NCBI GenBank assembly: GCA_949372635.1 | Contig: CASIAB010000011.1 | Location: forward strand, 122,898-186,897 | Source of the DNA: an uncultured Pseudomonadales bacterium | GTDB lineage: Bacteria; Pseudomonadota; Gammaproteobacteria; Pseudomonadales; Pseudohongiellaceae | DNA: 64,000 nucleotides | Direction: 5' to 3' | Notes under the pieces: model-generated | Seen by the model: the letters and a program-made list of their open reading frames with translations, nothing else | What the model was told of the DNA's origin: nothing | Database searches by the model: none | Shown: positions 28,744 through 37,703 of the stretch, piece by piece | Layout: every line of letters starts with the position of its first letter | Position numbering within the stretch: the first letter of the stretch is position 1 | Position numbers and translations under genes: made by a program

Positions 28744-29580
28744 ATGTCCACGATATCTCAATTGTCCGCACCGCACCTTCACATGGGTGGTCAGGGTGCC
28801 CCTCTGCACTTTGCCGCTGCTAATGGTTATCCGCCGGGGGCCTATCGGGCTTTCTTGGAACCGTTTGCCGAAAGCCATGAGGTAGTTGCTGGCTTGCACC
28901 GTCCACTATGGGAAGCCCCACCTGAACTAGAGTCATTTAGATCATGGGATGTGCTTGGCAAGGATAGTTGCCAGTTAGTTAGTCAGCTGCAACACCCGGT
29001 TGTTAGTGTTGGCCATTCGATGGGTACGGCTGCAATACTTATAGCAGCCATACAGCGCCCGGAATTGTTTAGCTCGATAGTTCTCATTGAGCCGGTTATA
29101 GTGCCGCGTCGTTACCTTTTTGTTCTGAGTTTCTTCAGACGCTTTCGACCGGAAGTAATTCCATTAGTGAAGAGGACGCTGTCGCGAGTCGATCGATTCT
29201 CTAGTAGGCAGGAGGCTTTTGATCACTACCGACCAAAGCGAGTTTTCCGGCAAATTAGCGATGAGGTGCTGTGGGACTACGTCCAGCATGGAACGAAGGA
29301 GATCGGGCCAGGCGTATTTGTGCTTGCCTATAGTCGGGATTGGGAGGCGCGCTGCTACACTCTCGTATACAACTTATGGCGCTTGCTGCCGCATCTTCGT
29401 GTGCCTACCTTGGCAATTCGGGCGCAAGATTCCAACACCCTCGCTGCTTCCTCCTGGAATAAGTGGCGAGCGATGGCGTCGGATGTTGATTTCGTCGAGA
29501 TCGAAGATGCCGGCCATCTTGTGCCTTTCGAGAAGCCAGACCAGCTTGCCAGCGTCATTCTCGACTGGATAGAGTCTTAG
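28744..29580 (+). CDS. Alpha/beta hydrolase
   Basis: Protein of 278 residues from ATG 28744, or 295 if GTG 28693 is used. The nucleophile elbow GHSMGTAA, near residue 96 of the shorter form, and the late catalytic His in EIEDAGHLVPFEKP are those of an alpha/beta hydrolase. The oxyanion region is FAAANGYPPG. The putative acid lies near IRAQDSN. No signal peptide. Substrate unknown; family members include esterases and epoxide or haloalkane hydrolases. The cap region is Arg-rich. Confidence 0.85.
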   Translation: MSTISQLSAPHLHMGGQGAPLHFAAANGYPPGAYRAFLEPFAESHEVVAGLHRPLWEAPPELESFRSWDVLGKDSCQLVSQLQHPVVSVGHSMGTAAILIAAIQRPELFSSIVLIEPVIVPRRYLFVLSFFRRFRPEVIPLVKRTLSRVDRFSSRQEAFDHYRPKRVFRQISDEVLWDYVQHGTKEIGPGVFVLAYSRDWEARCYTLVYNLWRLLPHLRVPTLAIRAQDSNTLAASSWNKWRAMASDVDFVEIEDAGHLVPFEKPDQLASVILDWIES

Positions 29581-29803
29581 CAACGTCTTGTTGGCTCTTA
29601 TCTTTTCTCTGGATAGATTCGTTCTTTCGATTGATTCTTTATCCGGACAGATCCCTTCTTCTAATCAGATTCGTGTGCTCGGTAGCGTTGTTCTCTCAAT
29701 GTAAACCGATCACTTAGCTCTGCGTTCTATTCGGTAACGGAAGGGATAATGGACACTAAATCCGGCCCCCTAATGACACACTATTGTTAATAGTAGGCAA
29801 GAA

Positions 29804-30207
29804 AATGCAGAGACACTCGCGACTAAAGCTCATGGTGCTGGGTTTCTTCCGATGGAAGCATAGAAGACGAAGGTATTGATGGCGCCGTTGGCGCTTATAG
29901 CGCAGGGGGTCAGATAACTATTAGAAATGCCAAGTCTGTGGTAAGGCAGATAATTCGTGGGTGAGCGACCTCTACCGGGTGGAGCGTGTCTTCTGCGCGA
30001 CATACCCTGTATGGCACTGTTCGTGCTGAGCTACAAGTGTAGGACATATCTCGTAGTGACTATCGTATATAGACAGATTTCCCTCTGACGGCTCAGGAAG
30101 ACGATGAGGGTGATATCGTAGGCCGAGACGACATTAACGGCGGTGGCAACCCCATCCGGCTTAGCGTTAATAACAGCTACATCCACATTGTTAGTGTCGA
30201 TAATTAA
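29804..30207 (+). pseudogene. Decayed ORF, possibly a secreted protein
   Basis: A signal-peptide-like start MQRHSRLKLMVLGFF at 29804 is followed, after a frame shift, by a long reading in a single frame from about 29845 to TAA 30205-30207. That frame holds coherent blocks such as GAVGAYSAGGQITIRN and PIRLSVNNSYIHIVSVDN, broken by TGA at 29962 and TAG at 30040 and 30070. Three in-frame stops plus one shift point to a dead gene. Ancestry is not recognised. The rest of the 730-base gap holds only the terminator below. Confidence 0.4.
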
Positions 30208-30256
30208 TGAGAGCGCATTACTAAAAGTGTGCAATAGTAATCGTATAACGGCGAAC

Positions 30257-30286
30257 AAAAAAGGGGCTAATATTGAGCCCTTTTTT
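30257..30286. terminator. Rho-independent terminator, probably bidirectional
   Basis: AAAAAAGGGGCT, a 7-base loop (AATATTG), then AGCCCTTTTTT. The stem carries an A tract and a T tract on opposite sides, so it can end transcription in both directions. It lies between the decayed ORF on the plus strand and the desaturase gene on the minus strand. Confidence 0.9.
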
Positions 30287-30310
30287 ATAATAATGTTTGT
30301 TGCGCTAAAA

Positions 30311-31081
30311 CTAGATCCAGGTTTTTTGAATCAACTCTTCTGGGATCTTGTCTTTAATTTTATCGTGTAGCTGCGGTAGCTTCGACCAGTGCAGACCCTG
30401 CTTATAGTGATGAGCAGTATGATAACCAAGATTGCCGGTGAATAAATTGTACCAACGATTAACGTTATTAAACGATGCCTCAAATTCCTCTTCAGTATTC
30501 AAGCCAGCGTGGTGATCGTAGGTTGTCCATGCAGTTATAAGAAGGCCAGTCATCATGGGTAGAACGAATAACAATACTCCAGCAGCTGGTTGATAAGCCA
30601 CTAAGCCTGCGACAATTGCGAATGTAATAACCGTATAGAGGATGAAGTCTCGCTGTTCCTTCGGATGTTTCTTTCCAACTAGATAGCCGCGGTAGTAGGC
30701 TGTAATGGCGATTGTAAGGCTGTATTCGAATTCCTTCATTTTTGTGCCGTTATCGCGGGTCCAGCGGCTCTCGTCTTTTTTTTGATCGAGGAAGTTATTG
30801 TGATGCCCGTAATTATGATGCAGAACCCAGAGATTAGTTGTTACGCCTGTGTGTAGAGCATAGAAAAATTCCATTAAGCGATTGGGAATTAAAGTTTTAA
30901 ATGTGGGTGCATGCTGATGATGGTGATTCCACGCGCAGATCTGCGACTTGGGAATGATCATTATGAAAAAATAGCCTGCTAGTACATAGGGACTGCTCAC
31001 AAAAAAATAGAGAGCAAAATCCAATGCGCTAAGGCAGAGGATGAAGAGTACTGGCAAACGGTCTGCGGAATTTTTAAACAC
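30311..31081 (-). CDS. Membrane fatty acid desaturase/hydroxylase-like
   Basis: Protein of 256 residues with four hydrophobic stretches and the three histidine boxes of membrane di-iron enzymes: WNHHHQHAP near 52-60, HHNYGHHNN near 88-96, and HTAHHYKQGLHW near 233-244. The family desaturates or hydroxylates acyl chains, carotenoids or sterols using O2. Compared with DesA types this one is short (about 260 residues), close to some hydroxylase-like members. Start ATG 31081; no close neighbour gives a pathway. Confidence 0.85.
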   Translation of the reverse strand: MFKNSADRLPVLFILCLSALDFALYFFVSSPYVLAGYFFIMIIPKSQICAWNHHHQHAPTFKTLIPNRLMEFFYALHTGVTTNLWVLHHNYGHHNNFLDQKKDESRWTRDNGTKMKEFEYSLTIAITAYYRGYLVGKKHPKEQRDFILYTVITFAIVAGLVAYQPAAGVLLFVLPMMTGLLITAWTTYDHHAGLNTEEEFEASFNNVNRWYNLFTGNLGYHTAHHYKQGLHWSKLPQLHDKIKDKIPEELIQKTWI

Positions 31082-31119
31082 TTTTAGGATTAATTAATCT
31101 TATATTTTTCAGTTGACGG

Positions 31120-31404
31120 CTAAGGTGGAGCGCAGATTAGCATATTATTTAATCGGATTGCAGTAGCATAAGCACTAGTGAGGGATTCAGCGTGATAAAA
31201 GATTACCTGCTCGTATCTAAGCGCGTCTATCGGGTCCAGATTTGGGGCCTTAGAGGCAGGCAAGATGCCGAACAATACGCCGGCAAATCCTGAGAAGCCT
31301 AGCGCTAGAGCGATGGACCACAGTGGAATGCTAGCCGCTAGGAAAGAGGGAATGCTGCTGGAGATGAGAGTTCCGAGGCCATAGCCAATCGCCAAGCCGA
31401 TCAA
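31120..31404 (-). pseudogene. Truncated MacB/FtsX-type ABC permease fragment
   Basis: An open frame of 94 residues that is only the final part of a permease. The segment IPLWSIALALGFSGFAGVLFGILPASKA then PIDALRYE is the known C-terminus of MacB/FtsX-like exporter permeases. The ATPase and periplasmic domains are absent. Homologues end at the Arg-Tyr-Glu, while here translation runs on about 30 unrelated residues, so the 3' end is also damaged. Nothing on either side restores the gene. Confidence 0.75.
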
Positions 31405-31445
31405 TCCCCCTAGTAGAGATAGTGATCACTAGCAATTAGTTGATT

Positions 31446-32063
31446 TTATTCGACAGCTTTTTCCACAGCGCGCAGATAGGCGGGGCGAGCGAAGCTGCGC
31501 TCTAAGTACGCTTCCAGTTTGGGGAAAGGTTCTAGTTGGCCGAGTCGTTTGGCTAAAGCGATAACATAGCTCACACCAAAATCTGCTGCTGAAAAATCCC
31601 CACCTAGAATAAATTCATTGTCTGCTAGCTGATTCGAAATATGACCTAGATGCAGTGCTACCTCACGCTTGCTATAAGCATCTAGACCCGCATGAGGTTC
31701 AGTCGATCGAAGTAATATCATTTTTACCAACAGTGGTCCGAATACTGATCCTTCTGGGTAGTGAAGCCACTGAGTGAAGTTGGCCCATTTTTTAGTATCG
31801 CAGCGAGGTGGGGCAAAATTATGCTCGGTGTCGTATTTTTCTAACAGGTAGGTAGTGATTGCACTAGACTCCGAAATCATCAAATCATCATCCTCGATGA
31901 CCGGAGATTTCCCTAGAGGGTGTACTTCCTTTAAGTCTTCCTGGGCGAGAAAAGTCTTAGGGTCTCTGTGGTAGACTTTTAACTCGTAATCAATCCCTAA
32001 TTCTTCGAGTTGCCAGACGGCTATCATTGAGCGGCCGATGCGTAGGTGGTGCAATACAATCAT
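31446..32063 (-). CDS. Glutathione S-transferase family protein
   Basis: Protein of 205 residues from ATG 32063, which has GGAG 6 bases ahead; the longer frame upstream lacks homology. The thioredoxin-like N-terminal domain (MIVLHHLRIGRSMIAVW, then PLGKSPVIEDDD with cis-Pro, and ESSAI) is followed by an all-helical domain ending near YLRAVEKAVE. The ESSAI motif binds glutathione. A catalytic Tyr or Cys is not obvious near the start, where Ser in GRS is the candidate. Transcribed divergently from the MATE gene. Confidence 0.9.
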   Translation of the reverse strand: MIVLHHLRIGRSMIAVWQLEELGIDYELKVYHRDPKTFLAQEDLKEVHPLGKSPVIEDDDLMISESSAITTYLLEKYDTEHNFAPPRCDTKKWANFTQWLHYPEGSVFGPLLVKMILLRSTEPHAGLDAYSKREVALHLGHISNQLADNEFILGGDFSAADFGVSYVIALAKRLGQLEPFPKLEAYLERSFARPAYLRAVEKAVE

Positions 32064-32215
32064 GTGGGACTCCAGTTTCGATGACTCGGATAGTCGCATG
32101 TTGCTGGACCTTTCGCCATAACTGTCCGAAAACAGTGAACAGGCAGGGCTGGCCGAATCTACTATGAACAATTTTAATTTCATTAATTATAGGTAAGAAC
32201 CCTCCGCATTCGATT

Positions 32216-33547
32216 ATGCAAAATCTAGATTCCATCACATACAGATATCTTATCGAGAAGGCTTGGCCGATTATCTTGGCTAATGCCGCAGTGCCTCTAT
32301 TGGGATTGGTAGACACAGCGGTAATCGGCAACGTAGGCACAGTAACTGATTTAGGCGCTATAGCGTTCGGCGCGTTAATCTTTTCCTTCGTTTACTGGAG
32401 CTTCGGTTTCTTACGCATGGGGACTACTGGATCAGTAGCGCAGGCGCTGGGTGCGGCAGATCAAACTGAGATTCGTGCAGTACTAGGCAGGGCCCTGATT
32501 TTGGCCGTTGCACTGGGTCTCATGTTAATCGTGATGCAGTGGGGTATCCGTCTGGTCGCGTTGGCTTTGTTGGATGGCAGTGCTGCCGTTGAAGAGGTCA
32601 CTGCGCAGTACTTCAGTATTCGCATATGGGGGGCACCTGCCACCCTGGCTACATTTGCCCTGATGGGGGTGTTGATCGGCTTGGGTAATAGTCGGCAACT
32701 ACTGCTAGTGCAGCTGTTCCTTAACGGGCTCAACATTAGTCTCGATATCTATTTTGCGGGGGTACTTGATTGGGGAGTTGAGGGTATCGCGCTGGGCACT
32801 ATCATCGCCGAATGGTCAACTGTGATATTCGCGGTGTGGCTTATCATGCGGGAGTTAAATTCTCGTCGTGAGCTCGGTAGCGAATTCTGGCCAAGATCTC
32901 GCTTGTTAGATGCCGCCGCACTTAAAAAGACGCTCGCAGCGAATAGGGATATCATGATCCGCACGCTGTTGCTGGTCTTCTCCTTCGGCTTCTTCATCAA
33001 TCAGAGTGCGCAATTTGGCGATGTTGTGCTCGCGGCAAACCACATCTTGTTACAGCTTATCTCCTTCGCCGCTTTCTTTCTCGACGGCTATGCGTTCGTC
33101 GTCGAATCTCTAGTTGGCTCTTCTTTGGGTGCGAGGCGTCGCGACTCGTTTGATATCGCAGTGAAACGCTCGAGTATTCTTGCCCTGGTAACAGCCACGG
33201 CACTGGCACTGCTGCTTCTGGTGTTTGGCGATTTGGCTGTGGCTGTGCTTACCGACCTCGAGCCCGTTCAAACAGCGGCGCAGGGGTCGTTGTTTCTTGC
33301 GGCGATTTACATCTTCTTTTCTTTTGCCGCCTTCCAGTTGGATGGTGTTTTTATCGGTGCTTCGTTTACGCGTCAAATGCGCAATGCGGCCTTTCTTTCC
33401 ATCGCAGTTTTCCTGTTTGCATGGTGGATACTGATGGATAGGTTTGGGGTGAACGGTCTGTGGTGGGCGATGATTATTTATGTGGCGGCCCGAGCCGATG
33501 CGCTTCTGCTGTTTTATCCTGCGCTGCGCAAATTCATCGATCACTAA
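32216..33547 (+). CDS. MATE family efflux transporter
   Basis: Protein of 443 residues with twelve hydrophobic helices in two pseudo-repeats. The N-terminal ILANAAVPLLGLVDTAVIG and the later NALFVESLVGSSLGA-like region (FVVESLVGSSLG) are standard for the DinF-like branch of MATE exporters. They expel cationic drugs or metabolites using Na+ or H+. Its 3' end overlaps the DUF3301 gene on the opposite strand by 4 bases. Confidence 0.93.
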   Translation: MQNLDSITYRYLIEKAWPIILANAAVPLLGLVDTAVIGNVGTVTDLGAIAFGALIFSFVYWSFGFLRMGTTGSVAQALGAADQTEIRAVLGRALILAVALGLMLIVMQWGIRLVALALLDGSAAVEEVTAQYFSIRIWGAPATLATFALMGVLIGLGNSRQLLLVQLFLNGLNISLDIYFAGVLDWGVEGIALGTIIAEWSTVIFAVWLIMRELNSRRELGSEFWPRSRLLDAAALKKTLAANRDIMIRTLLLVFSFGFFINQSAQFGDVVLAANHILLQLISFAAFFLDGYAFVVESLVGSSLGARRRDSFDIAVKRSSILALVTATALALLLLVFGDLAVAVLTDLEPVQTAAQGSLFLAAIYIFFSFAAFQLDGVFIGASFTRQMRNAAFLSIAVFLFAWWILMDRFGVNGLWWAMIIYVAARADALLLFYPALRKFIDH

Positions 33548-33894
33548 TGTAGAAATTTGTCGTGGTCTTCGGGCAGCATATGGGGATCGAGGTGCAGCTT
33601 GTGCAAGCGCATGCCGTGTAGCTCCGCAGTGCCTTGAGATCGTGCCTCGCCGGTTGATGTGAACTCGAAGATATAGCGTCTTCTGAGCCTCATTAAGCCT
33701 TCGTTGTCCCGCACCGGCCAGACCCCCTTCAAGACCATAGTCTGATCCAGCAGTTGAAGGTTCTGTTCTTTGCAAAGTTTGTACACGTGGGTCATGGCGA
33801 CGGCCTTAACCTTATCACCACCCCACCAGAAGGCGACGAGGGATGCGATTAGAGTACTCCAGATGAGAAATGACAGGCTCACGGTAGATTCCAT
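33544..33894 (-). CDS. DUF3301 family protein
   Basis: Protein of 116 residues with one N-terminal hydrophobic helix (about 7-23) and a conserved soluble part: LLDQTMVLKGVWP, then RYIFEFTSTGEARSQG. These blocks match DUF3301, a family of small membrane-anchored proteins of unknown function found in gammaproteobacteria. It is convergent with the MATE gene and 70 bases downstream of the KAS III gene start direction, on the same strand as that gene. Confidence 0.78.
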   Translation of the reverse strand: MESTVSLSFLIWSTLIASLVAFWWGGDKVKAVAMTHVYKLCKEQNLQLLDQTMVLKGVWPVRDNEGLMRLRRRYIFEFTSTGEARSQGTAELHGMRLHKLHLDPHMLPEDHDKFLH

Positions 33895-33964
33895 TCGTGA
33901 ATAAAGAGGGGTCGAATTGGGTAGGCCTAGATTAGTCGTTTAGTCCGCCTAAATACAGTGACAA

Positions 33965-35059
33965 TTAGTCGTCAGTCGATTTCGCAGCGTGCTCTATGTA
34001 GCGCTTTATCTGAGGTGCGAGAATTTCCAATGCGGTCTGATCGCAAGGCGGCATTTCTGCATCGCTGAGTGTTAGCGGCGTTACGCGATCTCCCCAGCGA
34101 ATGAGGGCAGCTCCCCAAGTAAGGCCGGCTCCGAAGGTGGCAGACAGCACATAGTCGCCGGGTTTAATTCTGTTTTCTTCCAATGCCTCCGTGAGTGCAA
34201 CTGGAATCGTGCCTGCAGAAGTGTTGCCGTATTTATGAACATTGGTGAACACCTTGTCCGTAGAGATGCCTACTCGCTTGGCGAGGGCGTCGAGGATTCG
34301 CTTATTCGCCTGATGAGGTACGACAAGGTTTACCTCTTCGAGACTCACGCCGGTCTCTTCAAGAACGCTTAGGCAGGCTTGAGCCATTGCCTTTACAGCA
34401 CGTCTGAAAACTTCCTGTCCTTCGAAATTCCATCCGACATACAGGAATTCGTCGCTGAGCCGGCTGTAGGCCGAACCGAGGTTGGTTATCTGGATGGCGT
34501 ACTTTGCATCGGCCTCACAACCGATCTTGGCTGCCAGCAGACCGACTTCCTTATCGGTAGCTTCTATCACTACTGCGCCACACGCATCGCCAAATAATAC
34601 GGCGACATCTCTTTGGGCCCAGTTCATGTAATGCGATATAAATTCACCACCGATAACCAATACTTTCTTGTGAGCGCCGGTACGGATGAGATTCGTGCCG
34701 ATGTGCAGGCCATAGAGGAAGCCGGTGCAGGCAGAGTTGATGTCGATCGATGCAGCGTTGCGGGCACCGATGGCATCTTGAACTATTGATGCAGTGTTAG
34801 GGCAGAGGCTGTCATTAGTAAGGCTCCCGAGTAGGATGAGATCCAGCTCCATAGGATTCATGTCGGCCGCGGCCAGGGCGTGCCTAGCTGCCACGATCGC
34901 CATGTCTGAAAAGTTTGTATGGCATATACGACGCTCGCGGATGCCGGTTCTGGAGGCGATCCACTCGTCGGAGGTGTCGATGAAAGTGGCAAGATCATCA
35001 TTGCTGAGCACCGCAGGTGGTACACATTTTCCCCATCCGGTGATTTCAGCGTGCTTCAT
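33965..35059 (-). CDS. 3-oxoacyl-ACP synthase III (KAS III, FabH-like)
   Basis: Thiolase-fold condensing enzyme, 364 residues. Catalytic Cys111 is in NSACTGFLYG; His is in VPHQANKRI (about 258) and Asn in HKYGNTSAGTIPVAL (about 288). These form the KAS III Cys-His-Asn triad. FabH condenses acetyl-CoA with malonyl-ACP to start fatty acid synthesis, but relatives make other acyl starters. The C-terminus is about 30 residues longer than E. coli FabH and acidic. It stands alone rather than in a fab cluster, so I do not give the fabH symbol. Confidence 0.9.
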   Translation of the reverse strand: MKHAEITGWGKCVPPAVLSNDDLATFIDTSDEWIASRTGIRERRICHTNFSDMAIVAARHALAAADMNPMELDLILLGSLTNDSLCPNTASIVQDAIGARNAASIDINSACTGFLYGLHIGTNLIRTGAHKKVLVIGGEFISHYMNWAQRDVAVLFGDACGAVVIEATDKEVGLLAAKIGCEADAKYAIQITNLGSAYSRLSDEFLYVGWNFEGQEVFRRAVKAMAQACLSVLEETGVSLEEVNLVVPHQANKRILDALAKRVGISTDKVFTNVHKYGNTSAGTIPVALTEALEENRIKPGDYVLSATFGAGLTWGAALIRWGDRVTPLTLSDAEMPPCDQTALEILAPQIKRYIEHAAKSTDD

Positions 35060-35329
35060 GGTGATTCTCCAATCTCTCGATGCGGATCAATTCGATCCTC
35101 TAAGGCCGAAATGCCAAAGAGTAAATTATTTTGAAATAGATTCGGCTAAACCCTTTCTTGTTATATAGACCGAAGGAAATTATTCTTCATCAGTCCAGCT
35201 CAAACTGCTGTTTCATTGTGTTGAATAAGGGCAGCAACGTGTCAAAGTTGCTTGAAGCATACTTCATTTCTTCAGGCCATGATAGCCTCCAGCCCAATGA
35301 ATGATGCCTTCCAGCACTTTAGCTAGAGA

Positions 35330-36163
35330 ATGAGAAAGTCATCACACACAGACAAGGAAATTAACTTGCATCACCTGCTTAAAATATTCGTCTGCCTGCT
35401 TTTGCTGCTTCCGCTACATGCTAAAGCCGATTTCGATCACGCTGAGTGGGACGGCCTGCTGAAAGAGCATGTAACAGTTATTGATGGTGGCATCGCCACA
35501 CAGCTTGATTATTCGGGAATAGCAGCAGAGAGAGTAGTGCTGAAGGCCTATCTAGCCGAAGCCGCACAGGTGCCGCGCAGCACTTTCGAGAGCTGGTCGA
35601 TCGCCGCTCAGCTAGCCTTCCTGATCAACGTTTACAATGCCAGCACCGTCGACGTGATCCTGGAAGAATACCCTGATATCGATTCCATCAGGGATATAGG
35701 CTTCTTCTTATCCTCCGCCTGGAATCAGGAATTCGCGAGTCTATTCGGTGAGCCTGTCACTCTTGATGAGATCGAGCACGAAATTATTCGTGGTTGGGGT
35801 CGCTATAACGAGCCTAGGATTCACTTTGCAGTAAATTGCGCAGCGATAGGTTGTCCGGCACTTCGTGCCGAGGCCTTCATCAGTGAGAAGTTGGAGATGC
35901 AGCTGGAGGACAGTACCGTAAAATTCTTAAGCGACAGAAGTCGTAACTATTTCGACAATGGCCGCATGTACGTTTCTAGCATCTTCGATTGGTATAAAGA
36001 GGATTTCGAGAAGGGCTGGGGCGGAGTCGATTCAGTGGCGGAGTTTTTGGCTGGATATGCGGCTGAGCTAGAACTAGATAGGGCTACCGCAAATCAACTT
36101 CGCGCTGATGATATTCGCATTCGCCATCTCAAATACGATTGGGGTCTGAACGATACTCAGTGA
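35330..36163 (+). CDS. DUF547 domain protein, exported
   Basis: Protein of 277 residues with a signal peptide whose core is at about 16-28 (cleavage HAKAD). TTG at 35366 with AAGGA at 8 bases spacing is an alternative start that gives a tidier signal. The DUF547 core is seen in AFLINVYNASTVDVILEEYP, then HFAVNCAAIGCPALR. The family has an ubiquitin-like/papain-like fold and unknown activity; NCAAIGCP includes its conserved Cys. It ends 47 bases before tRNA-Sec. Confidence 0.85.
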   Translation: MRKSSHTDKEINLHHLLKIFVCLLLLLPLHAKADFDHAEWDGLLKEHVTVIDGGIATQLDYSGIAAERVVLKAYLAEAAQVPRSTFESWSIAAQLAFLINVYNASTVDVILEEYPDIDSIRDIGFFLSSAWNQEFASLFGEPVTLDEIEHEIIRGWGRYNEPRIHFAVNCAAIGCPALRAEAFISEKLEMQLEDSTVKFLSDRSRNYFDNGRMYVSSIFDWYKEDFEKGWGGVDSVAEFLAGYAAELELDRATANQLRADDIRIRHLKYDWGLNDTQ

Positions 36164-36210
36164 GTGCCCGAGGAGGGTGACTCCAATCCTGATTATGATA
36201 AACTCTTGGT

Positions 36211-36306
36211 GGAAGAGTATCATCCCCGGTGGGGTGCCCGGATTTCAAACCCGGTGAAGTCTGTTAATGACATGCTTGGTGGGTTCGACTCCTGCCTCTT
36301 CCGCCA
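36211..36306 (+). tRNA. selC: tRNA-Sec (anticodon UCA)
   Basis: A 96-base tRNA with the long acceptor GGAAGAG paired to CTCTTCC, discriminator G, encoded CCA, a long variable arm, and the selenocysteine anticodon TCA at 36245-36247 in loop TTTCAAA. The extended D arm and the long variable arm with GTTAATGAC are special to tRNA-Sec. SelA, SelB and a UGA-containing gene are in the same window. One A-C mismatch is seen at the top of the anticodon stem. Confidence 0.96.
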
Positions 36307-36473
36307 AACATCTTCCTTGTAGAATCCAGCAACGCCAATAAAGCATTCTGTAAAATAGTCTTTGACTGCAATGCAAAGTTTCCTTATTAAAACCTACCTG
36401 TGATCGATGAACTTACATATGCCATCTTGAAAAATGATGACGGTGATAGATTAGTTATTCTCTCTAGCGCAAT

Positions 36474-36523
36474 AGTATGGTTAGAGGTGAAATGGAATCA
36501 TACTTGTGCAAAGGAGTGTACCT
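36474..36523 (+). repeat. Degenerate direct repeat, copy A
   Basis: About 50 bases alike in a second copy 630 bases away. Shared blocks include AGTATG, then GAAATGGAATCATACTTGTG against GAGATGGAACCGTCCTTGTG, and GTGT. The two copies flank a lone minus-strand gene at 36597-36989. This may mark a small mobile or duplicated segment; no transposase is visible. Confidence 0.4.
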
Positions 36524-36596
36524 CATAGACTTGTCGGAGATTAGTTGCCTAGTTTTATTCTATTAGAAAGTAAAGAGTGCAGATTTATTTATGAGA

Positions 36597-36989
36597 TCAT
36601 TGTTGGAATAGTTGCTGGAATAGTGCTGATGGTTGTAATCCTTCGAAAGCCCCGCCTATATAAGCAGATAAAACCCCAAGAAATACTACGCTAAATATTG
36701 AAACCCAAATTATACGGTTTACCCAAATAAGAAGGATATAGCCTTTGCGAAGCGTATTCGCACGGAGTTTTACATAAAGCCTCTTAGAAGCTTCATCATA
36801 CGCTTCGGTATACTTCTCCCCTTTCAGATTTAACAGCTTTATATTTTCAGCAGACTCAACACTTACTATATCCCAAATGGCAGAATCTCTTTCTCCGCTA
36901 TCAAACTCGGCAAGAGCTTGTTTATGAAATTCTGTTTCTGGCTCTGAAGTGGCTGCTTGTTGTTGTGGCTCTTGGTTTTCTAAAGACAT
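36597..36989 (-). CDS. Hypothetical protein with C-terminal membrane helix
   Basis: Protein of 130 residues. An N-terminal polar part with Gln/Glu-rich segments (SLENQEPQQQAATSEPETE) is followed by a soluble middle and one strong hydrophobic helix at about 83-112, then an amphipathic Phe/Gln-rich tail (FQQLFQQ). AAGAAGGT lies 8 bases before the ATG. I do not recognise a family. It is isolated between two repeat copies and is more AT-rich than its neighbours, which would fit lateral acquisition. Confidence 0.55.
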   Translation of the reverse strand: MSLENQEPQQQAATSEPETEFHKQALAEFDSGERDSAIWDIVSVESAENIKLLNLKGEKYTEAYDEASKRLYVKLRANTLRKGYILLIWVNRIIWVSIFSVVFLGVLSAYIGGAFEGLQPSALFQQLFQQ

Positions 36990-37100
36990 GATTTAAGACC
37001 TTCTTATTTTCTATTGGTCGGCTCAAGTATCACATTAAAAGTGCTATTTTTTAGCTTTCGTAGTTTTTATGCTCAAATTAACTAACCTTTCGTCAAGAAT

Positions 37101-37150
37101 AGTATGTATAGGGGCGAGATGGAACCGTCCTTGTGCGAGGGACGTGTCGG
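37101..37150 (+). repeat. Degenerate direct repeat, copy B
   Basis: Second copy of the repeat described at 36474. It sits in a 424-base stretch (36990-37413) in which no gene is supported on either strand. Confidence 0.4.
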
Positions 37151-37413
37151 GTCAAATTTAAACGAGAAGGTCTAAGCAGATGTTTTAGAGCGATGCGGTT
37201 CTTCTTGAAGACTTAGGCGGGCTGGGTAGAGAAGACCCATACAAAGCTATCTCGGGCTAAAAAGCCAGGGGATAGGCCCTGGACCTTAACGGTTGCAGGG
37301 TCTGATTAAGGCACGGAAAGGCAGAGTAGGGTTATTGTTGTTAGGAGTCGTAGCAATTTGTGGCTAAAGTAAAACTTCAGGATATGGCCTAAATCCTCAG
37401 ATTAATCCCAATT

Positions 37414-37521
37414 TTATATCGGCATAACAAGACTCTCCCAGCTTGCTTGCGTTAACCCAAAAATCTGGGCAAAAGCCTGAGGTGCTATTAGAATAGTTCC
37501 TAGCAGAAGTTCTTTATTCAT
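37414..37521 (-). CDS. Possible small peptide of 35 residues
   Basis: Short frame from ATG 37519-37521 with a strong GGGAGA five bases ahead. The peptide opens MNKELLLGTILIAPQAFAQ, hydrophobic with a small polar end, and has the look of a signal or membrane peptide. It could also be a leader or a fragment of a lost exported protein. Only the ribosome binding site and the hydrophobic pattern support it. Confidence 0.3.
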   Translation of the reverse strand: MNKELLLGTILIAPQAFAQIFGLTQASWESLVMPI

Positions 37522-37703
37522 AGGTGTCTCCCGATGCCGTTGGATATGAGTGGATAGCGCAAGCTGCCGCACGCGTATTACCTGTAATTTATGATGCATG
37601 TTCCCAATGAACTGGATACAAATGGGCTTGCCATCTTTTGCTTGGCGAGATTCCTTGCTATTGTTGCGGCTTCGCGTTTTCTTGAGAGAAGGGTTTTAGT
37701 TTC

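Noticed and set aside
29962..29964. TGA in the decayed ORF as Sec
   Set aside because: Two TAG stops in the same frame cannot be recoded by the Sec system, so decay is the simpler reading.
33110..33775. 221-codon minus-strand ORF across the MATE and DUF3301 genes
   Set aside because: Composition is Arg/Gln-rich and it overlaps two recognised genes; a shadow reading.
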